This document shows positions 1 through 5,824 of a stretch of 6,419 nucleotides of DNA, in pieces (within the stretch, counting starts at the first letter, position 1; the number at the start of each line of letters is the position of its first letter). Source of the DNA: an uncultured Clostridia bacterium (GTDB taxonomy: Bacteria; Bacillota; Clostridia; Christensenellales; Pumilibacteraceae); the NCBI GenBank assembly GCA_934247335.1, contig CAKQJJ010000079.1, positions 1 to 6,419 on the forward strand, in the 5' to 3' direction. The notes beneath the pieces are model-generated. The model ran no database searches and had not been told where the DNA came from. It was given only the letters and a program-made list of their open reading frames with translations. Made by a program: the position numbers and the translations under genes.

Positions 1-1120
1 GAGCGAGATGAGTTACGCTTATATTTCTGCCCGCAAAAAGCAGGTTTTCGATATTTTTTGAATAAATACACCTGTACGGAACGGCATACGGCTTTTCAAA
101 ACAATAATTTATATTGGGCTTTTCGGAATACAAACCTTCCGGATAGTGGTCGTCCATAGGCCAGCCGCCGTACGCTATTTCGTCGTCGAACGGCGTTGAC
201 GCGAGAATATCGTTTGCCGTCAAAACGTAGTCGCCCACGTATCGCCGCGTTTCGCGTTTTGCCGCAAGCGAGCCTATCCAATCGAGCATATATCCGCTTT
301 GGTTAACCTTTCCTCTGATATATTCGTGCGTGGTTGCCGCAAGCGAAGTAAGTTCGTTTGCCAGCTGCCCGTTGTCACGGAGCGCGTTGCGATTGCCGCC
401 CAGTTCCAGCCACCAGAAATTTTCCTGCGGAACGAAAGCCGACGCCGACGGCAATCTGCGTTTAAGCGAATCCGCAAATTTATCGTCGGTAAGCGGAACG
501 ACGGCGCAATCCTCGGGTTCGTCCTTTTGCGCCGGGCGGTATTGCAGCAGAATGCTGTTGCCCATGGTGTTATCGTCGGCACGGTCGTGCGCCATCGGCT
601 CGCCGTAGTCGGCTTTGCTTTCCCTCCCGGACACGAACTGCGCGCTCGTAAACTCCGCCAGAACGCTGTCGCCCGAACAATCGGCGTACAATTTCGCTTT
701 AACATTATAAAAAACGTATTCGTCGGTTTTCCAGGCGGTAACGCTTTTAATAATTCCGTCCTCTTCTTCGGCTCCGCAGCACGTAGACGACAACAACAGC
801 GTCACGTTTTTCTCGGTACGTACCTTATTAAGGAGCACCAAATCCCAAAGCGACCAGTTCATCTTGGGATTGTAGAACATATCGTCAAGCGCGAGTTCTT
901 CAACCAATCCGCCCTCTTTGTACTCGGGAAAACGGGTGCTTGCCCCTCTTATCCACATACGCACTTCGCTCGAAGCGTTGCCGCCGAGCACCGTTCTGTC
1001 GTGAATAAGCACCACTTTAAGCCCCTCTCTCGCCGCCGACACCGCCGCAGCCATGCCCGCGATACCTCCGCCTATAACGCACAGATCGCATTCAAGCGTT
1101 TTTTTGCTTCCGTTTTTCAT
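1..1120 (-). CDS. FAD-dependent oxidoreductase, PF12831-like (3' end beyond window)
   Basis: Reading the minus strand from the ATG at 1118-1120 gives 373 uninterrupted codons running off the left edge, so the C-terminus is missing. Seen: a Rossmann dinucleotide-binding motif GGGIAG at residues 17-22, an Asp at 41 near the end of the second beta strand, the family block GGNASSEVRMWI at 46-57, and AGRNISVTHLA at the very end of the visible part. That last block is where this family has its second conserved FAD contact. This combination is typical of the FAD_oxidored (PF12831) family, flavoproteins often found beside carbohydrate genes but mostly without a known substrate. There is no signal peptide, so it is probably cytoplasmic. 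The start is supported by AGAGG (1127-1131) six bases upstream and by a good promoter. It is divergent from the AraC-type regulator, which probably controls it. The family call is firm; the reaction is unknown. Other homologues carry extra C-terminal domains that cannot be seen here. Confidence 0.9.
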   Translation of the reverse strand, partial: MKNGSKKTLECDLCVIGGGIAGMAAAVSAAREGLKVVLIHDRTVLGGNASSEVRMWIRGASTRFPEYKEGGLVEELALDDMFYNPKMNWSLWDLVLLNKVRTEKNVTLLLSSTCCGAEEEDGIIKSVTAWKTDEYVFYNVKAKLYADCSGDSVLAEFTSAQFVSGRESKADYGEPMAHDRADDNTMGNSILLQYRPAQKDEPEDCAVVPLTDDKFADSLKRRLPSASAFVPQENFWWLELGGNRNALRDNGQLANELTSLAATTHEYIRGKVNQSGYMLDWIGSLAAKRETRRYVGDYVLTANDILASTPFDDEIAYGGWPMDDHYPEGLYSEKPNINYCFEKPYAVPYRCIYSKNIENLLFAGRNISVTHLA

Positions 1121-1126
1121 AACAAG

Positions 1127-1131
1127 CCTCT
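1127..1131 (-). promoter_or_regulatory. Ribosome binding site of the oxidoreductase
   Basis: AGAGG on the minus strand lies six bases before the ATG and fixes the start codon. It sits in the loop of a possible 5-bp hairpin (ACAAG 1122-1126 pairing with CTTGT 1136-1140), which is too short to argue for regulation on its own. Confidence 0.7.
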
Positions 1132-1136
1132 TTTTC

Positions 1137-1165
1137 TTGTATTTTTTCGATATTTATAGTATAAT
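1137..1165 (+). promoter_or_regulatory. Sigma-A promoter of the AraC-family regulator
   Basis: TTGTAT (1137-1142) and a perfect TATAAT (1160-1165) are separated by 17 bases. The -35 box is weak (three of six) while the -10 box is ideal. The predicted start near 1172 gives a leader of about 28 bases with only a weak GGA ribosome-binding sequence at 1188-1190. A weak promoter with weak translation is what one expects for a regulator made at a low level. Confidence 0.6.
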
Positions 1166-1186
1166 ACCGAAAAACACATATTTCAA
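1158..1186 (-). promoter_or_regulatory. Sigma-A promoter of the oxidoreductase
   Basis: On the minus strand TTGAAA (1181-1186) is followed after 17 bases by TATACT (1158-1163), each five of six matches to consensus with ideal spacing. The predicted start near 1151 leaves a 5' leader of about 30 bases containing the AGAGG site. The -10 box overlaps the -10 box of the opposing regulator promoter, so the two cannot easily fire together. The spacer carries TTTCGGT, also found at the same register in the promoter of the sugar-binding lipoprotein. Confidence 0.75.
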
Positions 1187-1201
1187 TGGATAATTCGGTA
1201 T
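1164..1201. promoter_or_regulatory. Inverted repeat, candidate operator between divergent genes
   Basis: ATACCGAA (1164-1171) and TTCGGTAT (1194-1201) form a perfect 8-base inverted repeat, with arm centres 30 bp apart, about three helical turns. The left arm overlaps the regulator's -10 box and the oxidoreductase spacer. The right arm overlaps the regulator's start codon, and the oxidoreductase -35 lies between them. A protein bound to both arms would block both promoters. That it is an operator is inferred from position; AraC-family sites are more often direct than inverted repeats. Confidence 0.4.
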
Positions 1202-2000
1202 GAAATCTTTGAATTTTAATACAAACCCGACAAATCAGTTGAAGGAATACCTGATTTTTCTTGAAAAAGCCGGATACAAAATATCTCTTTGCAATCTCGG
1301 CGGCTCGTTCTGTCCGCCCGACGAAATTCCGCCGCGCTTTTTTTTGCACGACAACGATTATTGTTCGGCAGTGAAAAAAGCAAACTCGGCAGCGTGCGTT
1401 GCAAGGCAAAAAGAATTATGCCGCACGCTTAAAGACGACGAATGTATTTTTGCCGTGTGTCCTGCGGGAGTTGCGGAATACGTTTGCAAAGCAACCGAAC
1501 AAAACCAAACGTTAGCGCTTGTCTGTCTCACCGGATACCGAACCGAAAAGCGCGAAAATCCGTCGTACGCCTCGTTAAATCCGGAAATTCCCGAAGGAGA
1601 ACGGGCGCTTGCGATACTGCGCCCGATTACCCGTTTAATAAGGCAAATCGCCGCCGAAACGATAAATTATCCCGGCGATCCGCATTCGGTGTGCCGCGAA
1701 ATAAAGCTGTACGTAAAAGAGCATCTGAACGAAAATTTCACGTTAGACGACCTGTGCCGCCACGTCAATTTTTCGCCGTCGTACGTCGGCAGAAAGTTCA
1801 AAGAACAAACTGGCGAATCGGTAATGCGTTACGTAAACCGCCAAAAAATCGCAGCCGCCAAATCTCTTCTGGAAAATCCGTCCGTACCGATTTTTGCCGT
1901 TGCCGATCGGCTGGGATACTACGACGCCAACTATTTTTCGGCGTTTTTCAAAAAACAAACCGGTCTTTCTCCCTCGGAATATCGCAAACGAAGCAAATAA
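1200..2000 (+). CDS. AraC-family transcriptional regulator with PocR-like sensor domain
   Basis: A 266-residue protein. The C-terminal third carries the two helix-turn-helix units of AraC/XylS DNA-binding domains: the first around residues 181-206 (TLDDLCRHVNFSPSYVGRKF) and the second around 230-264, ending in the signature GLSPSEYRK. The N-terminal part resembles the PocR ligand-binding domain (PF10114): spaced cysteines at 55, 66, 74, 82 and 87 and a CPAGVAEYV segment at 87-95 match the family's C-x-aGl-x-e pattern. PocR-type regulators sense small molecules and usually activate adjacent catabolic genes. It is divergent from the flavin oxidoreductase and convergent with the sugar-binding lipoprotein, so both are plausible targets, and it may also regulate itself. 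The ATG at 1200 lacks a strong ribosome binding site but is the first in-frame ATG after the predicted transcription start. DNA-binding class is certain; the sensor-domain assignment is fairly confident; the inducer is unknown. Confidence 0.92.
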   Translation: MKSLNFNTNPTNQLKEYLIFLEKAGYKISLCNLGGSFCPPDEIPPRFFLHDNDYCSAVKKANSAACVARQKELCRTLKDDECIFAVCPAGVAEYVCKATEQNQTLALVCLTGYRTEKRENPSYASLNPEIPEGERALAILRPITRLIRQIAAETINYPGDPHSVCREIKLYVKEHLNENFTLDDLCRHVNFSPSYVGRKFKEQTGESVMRYVNRQKIAAAKSLLENPSVPIFAVADRLGYYDANYFSAFFKKQTGLSPSEYRKRSK

Positions 2001-2001
2001 C

Positions 2002-2023
2002 CCGGATAAAAAGCTGTATCCGG
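2002..2023 (+). repeat. Short hairpin just after the regulator stop codon
   Basis: CCGGATA (2002-2008) and TATCCGG (2017-2023) are perfect complements around an 8-base loop, starting two bases after the stop. No run of T follows, so it is not a complete intrinsic terminator; it could protect the 3' end of the mRNA. Confidence 0.45.
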
Positions 2024-2100
2024 CAATAAATTTCGTCGCCGATTTTTCATTCGTCCGATTTTATATCGATTTATCCGATTTCCGTTCCGAAATTTGATTG

Positions 2101-2141
2101 TAAAAAGCAAAAAGCGCAAGGGCAGTCCTTACGCTTTTTGC
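2101..2141. terminator. Intrinsic terminator between convergent genes, strongest on the minus strand
   Basis: GCAAAAAGCG (2107-2116) pairs with CGCTTTTTGC (2132-2141). AAGG (2118-2121) also pairs with CCTT (2127-2130) after one C/A mismatch, leaving a 5-base loop. Read on the minus strand the stem is followed at once by TTTTTA (2101-2106), a proper terminator for the sugar-binding lipoprotein gene that ends at 2160. On the plus strand the stem is followed by GTTTTC, a weaker tail, so it probably also helps stop the regulator transcript. Confidence 0.8.
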
Positions 2142-2159
2142 GTTTTCGGTTAATTTAAT

Positions 2160-4505
2160 TTATTCCGTTTTGAGGCAGTTGGTGTACAATAAGCGATATT
2201 GTCCGTCGCCGAAGAAGTACGAGTATTTCGTAAGCGCGGTGTTTACGGAAAGCGACGAGCCTCGATTTTGCCACCATGAAGGAACTACGTCAAACCACGC
2301 GTTATCGGAAAGGTAGCTCCACTCGCCGGGGCGTTCGTATTCGAGCGCGTCGAAGAAAAGTTCGAGATTGAGATTTTTTTCGTCTTCCTTGATAAACGTA
2401 GAATACTGTTCGGTCGAGGGGCGGACGGAAAGCGCTCCTGCCTGAGCTTTGAAGTACTGACCCGCGCGCTCGTGCGTGCCGGCAACTTCTATAATGTCGC
2501 TCGTCAGCCACTTGATTGCTTGCAGCGCTCTATCGGTGTTTCTCGAGGTCTTCGTTATGCACAGCGCAATCGACTCACCGACGCCCGTTTTTACGCCCTC
2601 TGCCTTTACGGTTACGTCGTTCGACTGCGGATTTTTGTATTCTTTGTACACGGCAAGCGGAGCCACGCCCCATTCGACGTCGTTTTCTTTTGCGGCTGCG
2701 CTAAGTCTGTTCTTTTCCGAGCTGTACTCGACCACCATGGCAACTTTGCCTTCGGCAAACTTTTTAATCGGGTCAAACCCCGGCTGAATTCCTCTTGTTT
2801 CGGGGAAAATACCCGTTTCTTTGTCCGATATGCTTCCGTATCTCTGCATTGCAGCCTTAGCGGAGGGCAGAACGACGAATTTCGCATTGGGATTAGCGGA
2901 AATATCGTCGGTTGCGTTACTTTTGATTTCGGCTCTTATGCAGCCGTCGGAAGTAGCCGACTCGGAAGTGCCGCCAAGCACTTCGCTCATTTCGCCGGTT
3001 TCGCGATTATAAATGCGTACGCCGCCGTTTTCAGCCGGAATAAGCATATCTCCGTCGTTAAAGACGACGTTTCCGTTCTCGTCCATGCGATAATTTCCGT
3101 CCTCTCCGACTATTGGGGCAAACTTTTTGACGTCCAGTTTATCCAGATATTTAAGCGTATCGCCCGCTTTGTAATGCGTGCCGGTGTTTACGCCGAGATA
3201 GTACTTGTTTCCGTTTTCGTCGGTTTTATCGAGCGCGTTTGCGGTTACGAGATAGTTTGCCGACCAGTCGTCCAGTCCGAACGCCCACGTTCCTTCACCG
3301 GTAAGATCCTGCAAGCAGTCGCCGCCCACCGACCGGACGTAATCGTTGTACCACTGGTTGTAGTAGCCGTAATCGGTGGCTTCGCTTCTGCCCGTCGCGG
3401 TCGTGCGACCGTGCGTATTCTTATTTATATTTGCCTGCGACAGAAGCCGCGCAAGGTCTTCAAGTTCGTCCCAGTTCATGGCAATCGACGCGTTGAACAC
3501 CTTTACCGTTTTGTTCACACCCTCGGCGTTGGGGTTTACCCACGTTTTGCCTGCGAAGTAGTTGTTTTCGCAGTCCTGTCTGAAATAGCCCTTTGCGGGA
3601 ACGACGATATTATTTTTTGCAAGCACGTCCGCCTCGAATCCGGCTCCGGAATTTGTTTTGCCGTCGCGGTTTCCGCAAGCGTCGTGATACTGCCCGAACT
3701 TATCGGCAATCTTGTTTTCGTTCCACAAATCGAGAAGATTTTTGCCTATCATGTCCTCGGTTAAGCCCGCATACGTTGCGGCTGACTTATCGAAATTTGC
3801 CTCGGTAACCACGTCGTTTGCAATCGAGATCACTATCACTCCGGCGTTTTCCATTGCGCGGCGATTGTAGTAAATAGCCGTCGAAGAAGCTGCCACCGGC
3901 ACTCCCCAAAGCGGGTCGTCTTCATCGGACGTTGCGCCGTTTTCGTTGTAACGGTAGCTCGATTTCAGACCCGAATACATGCCGTCGAGCATGGAAGAAT
4001 GCTTCTGCAGCAACGGTGTTATAAACCCTGCCTGCGCCCATTTTTTGAGATATCTGTCGTTTACGAAAATGATATCGATTGCGTTATCCGAAGAAAGCGT
4101 GTTTCCGGATTCGATTCCCTGTACGTAAATCTGCTCCGCAAGGAACTGAGTCATACGCAGATGCATGCCACTCCGGCGAGCGTACAAAGATTTGTTGAAC
4201 GCCTTGATCATAGCAACGAGCACAGCCTTATCTTCGTCGGTACCGTAGCCTTGCAATACTATTTCGGTGAGCAGACAGCCCCCGCCGGTATAATCGATTT
4301 TTATCTTTCTCGTAATCGTCTGACCGCACTTCGTGCAAACGCCCGTTTCGGTGCCGTACCCGTCCGACACGTCGTCATTGTAAATAAATATGCCTTCGTG
4401 CTCGCATTCGGTGCTGCTGCTCGGCGTCTGACAAGCGCCGCACGTCAACAACATTACCGTCGCCAACATAAGGCTTACAAACAGGTTAAGTCTTTTGTTC
4501 CTCAT
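2160..4505 (-). CDS. Extracellular sugar-binding lipoprotein of an ABC transporter (family 1), with N-terminal CxH/CxxC segment
   Basis: A 781-residue exported solute-binding protein. Residues 1-24 form a lipoprotein signal peptide (basic MRNKR, hydrophobic core to L20) with the lipid-accepting Cys most likely at 25 (CGAC); Cys22 is an alternative. A short segment with C34-x-H36 and C57-x-x-C60 follows and could hold zinc. From about residue 78 the protein follows family 1 sugar-binding proteins: WGVPVAASSTAIYYNRRAMENAGV-type block at 200-223, GKVAMVVEYSSEK near 586-598, a GESIALCITK segment, and ALQAIKWLTSD near 660-670. Most relatives have 400-550 residues; the excess includes a roughly 100-residue insertion with two DENGN turns (about 429 and 475). 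The start at 4505 is chosen because GGAGGG lies 8 bases upstream; an in-frame ATG at 4572-4574 falls inside the -35 box and so upstream of the transcript start. It presumably delivers a carbohydrate to a permease encoded elsewhere; no permease or ATPase gene is in the window. The ligand is unknown. Confidence 0.9.
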   Translation of the reverse strand: MRNKRLNLFVSLMLATVMLLTCGACQTPSSSTECEHEGIFIYNDDVSDGYGTETGVCTKCGQTITRKIKIDYTGGGCLLTEIVLQGYGTDEDKAVLVAMIKAFNKSLYARRSGMHLRMTQFLAEQIYVQGIESGNTLSSDNAIDIIFVNDRYLKKWAQAGFITPLLQKHSSMLDGMYSGLKSSYRYNENGATSDEDDPLWGVPVAASSTAIYYNRRAMENAGVIVISIANDVVTEANFDKSAATYAGLTEDMIGKNLLDLWNENKIADKFGQYHDACGNRDGKTNSGAGFEADVLAKNNIVVPAKGYFRQDCENNYFAGKTWVNPNAEGVNKTVKVFNASIAMNWDELEDLARLLSQANINKNTHGRTTATGRSEATDYGYYNQWYNDYVRSVGGDCLQDLTGEGTWAFGLDDWSANYLVTANALDKTDENGNKYYLGVNTGTHYKAGDTLKYLDKLDVKKFAPIVGEDGNYRMDENGNVVFNDGDMLIPAENGGVRIYNRETGEMSEVLGGTSESATSDGCIRAEIKSNATDDISANPNAKFVVLPSAKAAMQRYGSISDKETGIFPETRGIQPGFDPIKKFAEGKVAMVVEYSSEKNRLSAAAKENDVEWGVAPLAVYKEYKNPQSNDVTVKAEGVKTGVGESIALCITKTSRNTDRALQAIKWLTSDIIEVAGTHERAGQYFKAQAGALSVRPSTEQYSTFIKEDEKNLNLELFFDALEYERPGEWSYLSDNAWFDVVPSWWQNRGSSLSVNTALTKYSYFFGDGQYRLLYTNCLKTE

Positions 4506-4545
4506 TGTTTTTTCCCTCCGTATTAAAATTTTCCTTCCTACCGTA

Positions 4546-4574
4546 ATTATACAACCGAAATAAGGTTTTGTCAA
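4546..4574 (-). promoter_or_regulatory. Perfect-consensus sigma-A promoter of the sugar-binding lipoprotein
   Basis: On the minus strand TTGACA (4569-4574) and TATAAT (4546-4551) are separated by exactly 17 bases, the full consensus. The DNA upstream (about 4580-4618) is almost pure A and T, like an UP element. The predicted start near 4539 leaves a leader of about 34 bases with GGAGGG before the ATG. The spacer contains TTTCGGT next to the -10 box. Such a strong core promoter normally needs a repressor or serves a highly made protein, as binding lipoproteins are. Confidence 0.85.
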
Positions 4575-4633
4575 TACCTTGGCTTGTTAAATTTGATAAT
4601 TTTATTATTTTTATACCGCAAAATCGCATAAGC

Positions 4634-4669
4634 AAAAAACGAAAAGCCCGCAAAAAAGCCTTTCGTTTT
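4634..4669 (-). terminator. Intrinsic terminator of the DUF4838-like gene
   Basis: AAAACGAAA (4636-4644) pairs with TTTCGTTTT (4661-4669), extended by a G/C-rich inner pair after one mismatch, and the loop is about 10 bases. On the minus strand the T-rich arm runs into further T residues (TTTTTT over 4634-4639), giving the U-tract. It lies between the DUF4838-like gene, whose stop is at 4726, and the promoter of the lipoprotein gene, so those two genes are probably separate transcripts. The stem is AT-rich, so termination may be partial. Confidence 0.6.
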
Positions 4670-4725
4670 CATTCTATATTATATTAACTCCGTTTTATTA
4701 AATTATACCGGATATCGTTGCCCGC

Positions 4726-5670
4726 TTAAACGCGCTCGTTTTTTACGAAATTTTTAAGCGCGGAAAAGTCGGGCACGCCATAAAGCGCGCGATAATCTTC
4801 GCCGAGATAGCAGGCAAACGAGCTTATATACGGCGCTCCGAGCGATTTATAGAAGCGCATTTCTCTTTCGATTGCGGCGTTGTCCGGAATAAATTTCTTC
4901 GGCGGTTTTTTCCAGTCCGAAAACAGCGAATTATCGTACCAATATTCCAAAATTTTGGTGCTTTCACGCGGGAAAACTTCCCACAACGCGCGCAAATCCG
5001 CCGCTATTTTGCCGTCGTCGCCGACAAACACGCTTCTGTCGCGTTCGATGGGCGCGTATTCGAGGAACACGTTGTCGTCCGGCTTGATATTTTTGGGCGG
5101 CGTAAGCGTTTCGCGGTATGAAAGATACGAGACTTTTGCGTTCGGGTTTATTTCTTTCAGCGCGCGAGCCACGATATTGGTCACTTTCATCTGCTGATCG
5201 GAGGGCGAAAAAAAGGCGCATTTATCGCATTCGCAGCCGCCGTTTGCGGTTACATCGTCCAACCAAAAATAGTAGTTATCCGAGCTCCCGTACAGCTTTT
5301 TTGCCAGTTTTTTGGCGTTTTCGGCGACGATTGCAAGCATTTCGTCCGAAGACGGGCAAAAGTTATTTTTGCTTGTGCGAACGCCTTTTTCCATGCGGAA
5401 ATATTCGGGATGAGCGGCAAACAATTCGCGCGGAGCTAAAAAGCTGCCCGCATGCACCTCGTATTCGATGCCCAATCCGAGTTTTTTCGCGTAGTCGATA
5501 AGCGATTTCGCCTCGTCGGTTTCCAGCCACGCCAACATTTCTTCGAGCGCCGACAGCGCGTGCCGTCCGCCCACCGGATGAATTCCGATTACGTCTGCCC
5601 CGCCGTTCGCTATGCCGTCGATTATCTTTTTGTCAAGCTCCTGCGGGTGAACTATAAGCTGCGTTTTCAT
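4726..5670 (-). CDS. DUF4838-like cytoplasmic protein, glycoside-hydrolase-like TIM barrel
   Basis: A 314-residue protein without signal peptide or membrane segments. Hydrophobic strands recur as in a TIM barrel: ADVIGIHPVGG (25-35), LGIEYEVHAG (66-75), YYFWLDD (133-139), AKVSYLSYRETLTPP (178-192), NVFLEYAPIERD (200-211), ILEYWYDN (240-247), APYISSFACYLG (279-290). The central block, CPSSDEMLAIVAENAKKL followed by FWLDD and then CECDKC (146-151), is characteristic of DUF4838 (PF16126), a family related in fold to glycoside hydrolases but without an established reaction. Candidate catalytic or sugar-contacting acids are E71, D138, D139, E204 and E242; which, if any, act is not known. The CxCxxC may bind a metal or be structural. 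ATG at 5668-5670 is set by AGGAG seven bases upstream. Most characterised barrel relatives are exported, so the cytoplasmic form suggests it acts on an imported oligosaccharide. Family assignment is fairly confident; function is inferred. Confidence 0.75.
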   Translation of the reverse strand: MKTQLIVHPQELDKKIIDGIANGGADVIGIHPVGGRHALSALEEMLAWLETDEAKSLIDYAKKLGLGIEYEVHAGSFLAPRELFAAHPEYFRMEKGVRTSKNNFCPSSDEMLAIVAENAKKLAKKLYGSSDNYYFWLDDVTANGGCECDKCAFFSPSDQQMKVTNIVARALKEINPNAKVSYLSYRETLTPPKNIKPDDNVFLEYAPIERDRSVFVGDDGKIAADLRALWEVFPRESTKILEYWYDNSLFSDWKKPPKKFIPDNAAIEREMRFYKSLGAPYISSFACYLGEDYRALYGVPDFSALKNFVKNERV

Positions 5671-5677
5671 TTGTTTT

Positions 5678-5682
5678 CTCCT
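5678..5682 (-). promoter_or_regulatory. Ribosome binding site of the DUF4838-like gene
   Basis: AGGAG on the minus strand, seven bases before the ATG at 5670; it decides the start. Confidence 0.75.
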
Positions 5683-5694
5683 GCGTTTTTTATT

Positions 5695-5724
5695 ATGATA
5701 TCACACACGGCGGCGACTTAGCAA
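5695..5724 (-). promoter_or_regulatory. Probable sigma-A promoter of the DUF4838-like gene
   Basis: TTGCTA (5719-5724) and TATCAT (5695-5700) on the minus strand are 18 bases apart, four and five of six matches. The leader would be short, about 18 bases. An alternative -10, CATAAT at 5692-5697, would have a poor 21-base spacer. It lacks the TTTCGGT element of the other two minus-strand promoters. Confidence 0.45.
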
Positions 5725-5791
5725 GCGATAAGCGCGAAAAAAGTTTTTTACTGCACTTTATTCGTTTTTTTGTGTTCGTCCGGAAGGCTCA

Positions 5792-5809
5792 AAAATTCGT
5801 GCGAATTTT
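5792..5809. repeat. Perfect palindrome, candidate operator
   Basis: AAAATTCG and CGAATTTT flank a central TG, giving two perfect 8-base arms. The 2-base centre fits a DNA site for a dimeric regulator better than an RNA hairpin. It lies 68 bases upstream of the DUF4838-like gene's -35 box and about 84 upstream of the spo0A -35 box, so it could serve either gene. I do not recognise it as a known operator. Confidence 0.4.
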
Positions 5810-5824
5810 GCGAAATCGGCTTTT

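Noticed and set aside
299..1159. 286-codon plus-strand open frame opposite the oxidoreductase
   Set aside because: It is antisense to a clear flavoprotein frame, gives a low-complexity Arg/Phe/Val-rich product with no domain, and runs across the divergent promoter region.
2472..3764. 430-codon plus-strand open frame opposite the lipoprotein gene
   Set aside because: The minus-strand frame encodes a recognisable binding protein; the antisense product has no domain or ribosome binding site and is explained by the codon bias of the real gene.
4506..4574. N-terminal extension of the lipoprotein to an ATG at 4574
   Set aside because: It would put 23 residues before the signal peptide, spoil the lipoprotein export signal, and begin inside the -35 box. 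The GGAGGG site supports 4505.
4571..4672. 33-codon minus-strand frame starting MKTKGFF, behind a TATAAT and GGAG
   Set aside because: GGAG is 15 bases from the ATG, too far; the matching -35 is poor; and the frame runs through the terminator hairpin and into the next promoter.
4723..4760. Inverted repeat CGCTTAAA/TTTAAGCG at the end of the DUF4838-like gene
   Set aside because: It overlaps the last codons and stop, has a 22-base loop and no T tract on the minus strand, so the hairpin at 4634-4669 is the better terminator.
5783..5808. Sigma-H type promoter for spo0A near GAAGGCTCA and GAATTT
   Set aside because: The -35-like part lacks the AGGA core, the purine before GAAT is missing, and the spacing of 8 bases is too short.
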